Both the position numbers and the translations under genes were made by a program. Below are positions 4,104 through 5,542 of a stretch of DNA of 5,542 nt, in pieces. The stretch comes from Gemmatimonadota bacterium (GTDB taxonomy: Bacteria > Gemmatimonadota > Gemmatimonadetes > Longimicrobiales > UBA6960), in NCBI GenBank assembly GCA_022564535.1, contig JADFLD010000164.1, positions 1 to 5,542 on the forward strand, written 5' to 3'. The notes beneath the pieces were generated by a model. The model saw nothing but the letters and a program-made list of their open reading frames with translations. It was not told the DNA's origin and did not search any database. How positions within the stretch are numbered: the stretch's first letter is position 1; each line of letters opens with the position of its first letter.

Positions 4104-5542
4104 ATGTCAGGTTCGGAGCCCTACCGCCTGATCGCTCCCCTCGCCCTTCTCCTGCTACCCGCACTGGGGTGCGGAACCTCGGAGCAGGGGTCCACACTAC
4201 CGTCCGATAGCCGGGAGGCCAACCCGGCCACGCAGATGGCCGTCGCCCAGGCGGCCGTGACCCCCGCTGGGTTAGCGGCCCTCGTGGAGTCGAAGGCACG
4301 CGCGTTGGCCAGCCGGGAGTATACGCCACCCGATACGTCGCTCCCGCGAACGCTCGCTCATCTCGACTACGGGCGATACCGGTCGATCCGGTTTCGACCG
4401 GAAGCCGCGCTCTGGCGTGGCGAGACGCCCTTTGAGGTCCAGCTTCTGCACCAGGGCTTTCTATACCGGGCGTCGGTGCGCATCCACGTGGTCGACGACG
4501 AGGGCGTCGCCGAAATCCCGTTCGATGCGGGGCTGTTCGATTACGATGGTGCCCTCGTGCAGCTGAGCGCGGAGGATAGGGCTGATCTCGGATACAGTGG
4601 CTTCCGCATCCACTATCCGCTGAACGATCCGGCCGTGGCGGATGAAGTCGCCGTCTTCCAGGGTGCCTCGTACTTCCGGCTCTTGGGTCCCGGTCAGGTG
4701 CACGGCTTGTCGTCCCGCGGACTGGCAATCGGGATCGGCGATCCCGCGGGAGAGGAATTCACGGACTTCACGGAGTTCTGGCTCGTCACGCCTCAGTCGC
4801 GTGACACCACGCTCGTCTTCCACGCATTGCTCGATAGCCCATCCGTGACCGGAGCGTACCGCTTCGAGTTGAAGCCGGGCGCTCGCACGGAGCTGCGCGT
4901 CGACGCCCACCTCTTCGCGCGGCGAGACGTCGGCAAGCTGGGCGTCGCACCGCTCAGCTCGATGTTCCTCTACGGCCCGAACCGGGCGGGCGAGTTCGAC
5001 GATTTCAGACCCGAGGTGCACGACTCGGACGGGCTCATGATGCTGACCCGGGTCGGCGAGTGGATCTGGCGGCCGTTGGCCAACCGGAGACACGTCCGTG
5101 GGACGGCGCTGGAAGATCGTGACCCGCAGGGCTTCGGCCTGGCGCAGCGGGAGCGTGCCTTCGAGCGCTACCTGGACGTCGAGACGATGTATCACCGTCG
5201 CCCCAGCGAATGGGTACTCGTCGAGGACGGCGATTGGGGCGCCGGCGTCGTCGAGCTGCTCGAGGCCCCCACTGACTCTGAGTTCAGCCACAACATCGCT
5301 GCGGCATGGGTGCCCGATACTACCGCACGGTCGCAGCTGGCGGGACCGTGCGGGAATGCAACATTCGGTTTCAGCCCGCTCGCCCGTCAGGCCCCGAGTG
5401 TCAGAAGTTCGCCGGTCGGGCGCAGGATCGTGGCAGTAGAAGCGGAGGTCGTGATCCCGCCCTGTGCCTCGTCCCAGAACGCGTCAGCAGACGGGTACAC
5501 GACGATCGAGTCCTCGCTGACCACGAGCGCCGGCTGTCGAAC
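4104..5542 (+). CDS. opgG: OpgG/MdoG-family periplasmic glucan protein, C-terminal domain missing
   Basis: OpgG acts in the periplasm on the beta-1,2-linked glucan backbone of osmoregulated periplasmic glucans; the OpgG/OpgD family is classed as glycoside hydrolase GH186. The start at 4104 gives a signal peptide with hydrophobic core 9-21 and a lipobox-like ALGC (C23), so it may be a lipoprotein. Family landmarks follow closely: TPFEVQLLHQGFLY (108-121), GASYFRLLGPGQVHGLSSRGLAI (187-209), ALLDSPSVTGAY (241-252), VGKLGVAPLSSMFLYGPN (276-293), RPEVHDSDGL (302-311), GEWIWRPL (318-325), NPQGFGL-like DPQGFGL (340-346), RRPSEW (365-370) and NIAAAWVP (397-404). Recognisable sequence ends near residue 405 (base 5318). 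The expected C-terminal Ig-like domain of about 110 residues is not found in any frame afterwards. The frame remains open to the window edge (479 codons), but from 5387 it is antisense to a minus-strand gene and looks non-coding. It is likely a truncated or rearranged copy, or lies at a chimeric junction. The OpgG identity is certain; an intact function is doubtful. Confidence 0.9.
   Translation, partial: MSGSEPYRLIAPLALLLLPALGCGTSEQGSTLPSDSREANPATQMAVAQAAVTPAGLAALVESKARALASREYTPPDTSLPRTLAHLDYGRYRSIRFRPEAALWRGETPFEVQLLHQGFLYRASVRIHVVDDEGVAEIPFDAGLFDYDGALVQLSAEDRADLGYSGFRIHYPLNDPAVADEVAVFQGASYFRLLGPGQVHGLSSRGLAIGIGDPAGEEFTDFTEFWLVTPQSRDTTLVFHALLDSPSVTGAYRFELKPGARTELRVDAHLFARRDVGKLGVAPLSSMFLYGPNRAGEFDDFRPEVHDSDGLMMLTRVGEWIWRPLANRRHVRGTALEDRDPQGFGLAQRERAFERYLDVETMYHRRPSEWVLVEDGDWGAGVVELLEAPTDSEFSHNIAAAWVPDTTARSQLAGPCGNATFGFSPLARQAPSVRSSPVGRRIVAVEAEVVIPPCASSQNASADGYTTIESSLTTSAGCR
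5323..5353. terminator. Perfect 10-base inverted repeat (possible bidirectional terminator)
   Basis: CCGCACGGTC (5323-5332) and GACCGTGCGG (5344-5353) are exact reverse complements around an 11-base loop. It sits just after the last recognisable OpgG codon and before the 3' end of the convergent gene, where a shared terminator would be expected. No T-run follows on either strand, so intrinsic termination is uncertain; it may equally mark a rearrangement point. Confidence 0.45.
5354..5366. repeat. Short inverted repeat abutting the larger hairpin
   Basis: GAATG-CAA-CATTC: a five-base stem with a three-base loop, directly adjoining the right arm of the 10-base hairpin. Alone it is weak and could be chance, but the tandem arrangement is consistent with a transcription end region for the convergent minus-strand gene. 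Confidence 0.3.
5387..5542 (-). CDS. C-terminal 51 residues of an unidentified protein (5' end off the window)
   Basis: A minus-strand frame enters from the right edge and ends with TGA at 5389-5387. The visible tail reads VRQPALVVSEDSIVVYPSAD, then AFWDEAQGGITTSASTATIL, then RPTGELLTLGA. Support for real coding: the third codon positions are overwhelmingly G or C, the composition is protein-like with alternating hydrophobic beta-type stretches, and the stop falls just before a pair of hairpins. The opposing plus-strand frame has mixed third positions here. I do not recognise the family; the repeated short beta-like segments are compatible with a beta-rich domain, but this is too little sequence to name. 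It is convergent with opgG. Confidence 0.6.
   Translation of the reverse strand, partial: VRQPALVVSEDSIVVYPSADAFWDEAQGGITTSASTATILRPTGELLTLGA

Noticed and set aside
4033..4728. Minus-strand open frame of 231 codons spanning the divergent starts
   Set aside because: It overlaps both the opgG signal peptide region and the transferase start, and its composition is R/P/G-rich without motifs.
4461..5291. Minus-strand open frame of 276 codons
   Set aside because: It is a codon-aligned mirror of opgG, which matches its family motif by motif; the antisense product has no family features.
5301..5439. A single-base frameshift as the explanation for the OpgG break
   Set aside because: Neither alternative plus frame after 5318 resembles the OpgG C-terminal domain, so shifting frame does not restore the protein.

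Overview
The window comes from a high-GC, Gram-negative-type bacterium. The evidence is dense GC-rich coding with small or overlapping gene boundaries, a periplasmic-glucan protein of the OpgG family, and a lipoprotein-type signal peptide. The phylum cannot be fixed from the sequence alone. Both ends cut through genes.

Layout: four genes lie head to tail on the minus strand and look like one transcription unit, read from about 4076 down past position 1. In order of transcription they are: (i) a five-helix membrane protein with an extracytoplasmic sulfatase/phosphoglycerol-transferase-type domain (4076-2427); (ii) an FkbM-family SAM-dependent methyltransferase (2411-1563); (iii) a creatininase-family metal-dependent amidohydrolase (1570-752); and (iv) a stand-alone RibD C-terminal-type reductase whose end is off the left edge (755 to before 1). 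The joins are a 15-base gap, an 8-base overlap and a 4-base ATGA overlap.

Divergent from this unit, with only 27 bases between the start codons, is opgG on the plus strand (start 4104), a periplasmic glucan backbone protein with a lipoprotein-type signal. Recognisable OpgG sequence stops abruptly near residue 405 (about 5318), at or close to the border between the large N-terminal domain and the C-terminal domain. A perfect 10-base inverted repeat follows immediately, and then the 3' end of an unidentified minus-strand gene (5542-5387). The opgG frame happens to stay open through this foreign-looking stretch, antisense to the convergent gene. This is the strongest anomaly: a truncation or rearrangement, or a chimeric contig.

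How the genes may work together (inference): the divergent pair of OpgG and an OpgB-like membrane transferase suggests synthesis and decoration of osmoregulated periplasmic glucans or a related surface glycan, and the FkbM enzyme could add methyl groups to the same product. The two downstream genes point elsewhere. A creatininase-family hydrolase translationally coupled to a RibD_C reductase resembles two consecutive steps of the archaeal riboflavin route (ArfB deformylase, then pyrimidine reductase). No RNA gene, CRISPR array or insertion sequence was recognised, and no gene-free stretch longer than 300 bases exists.
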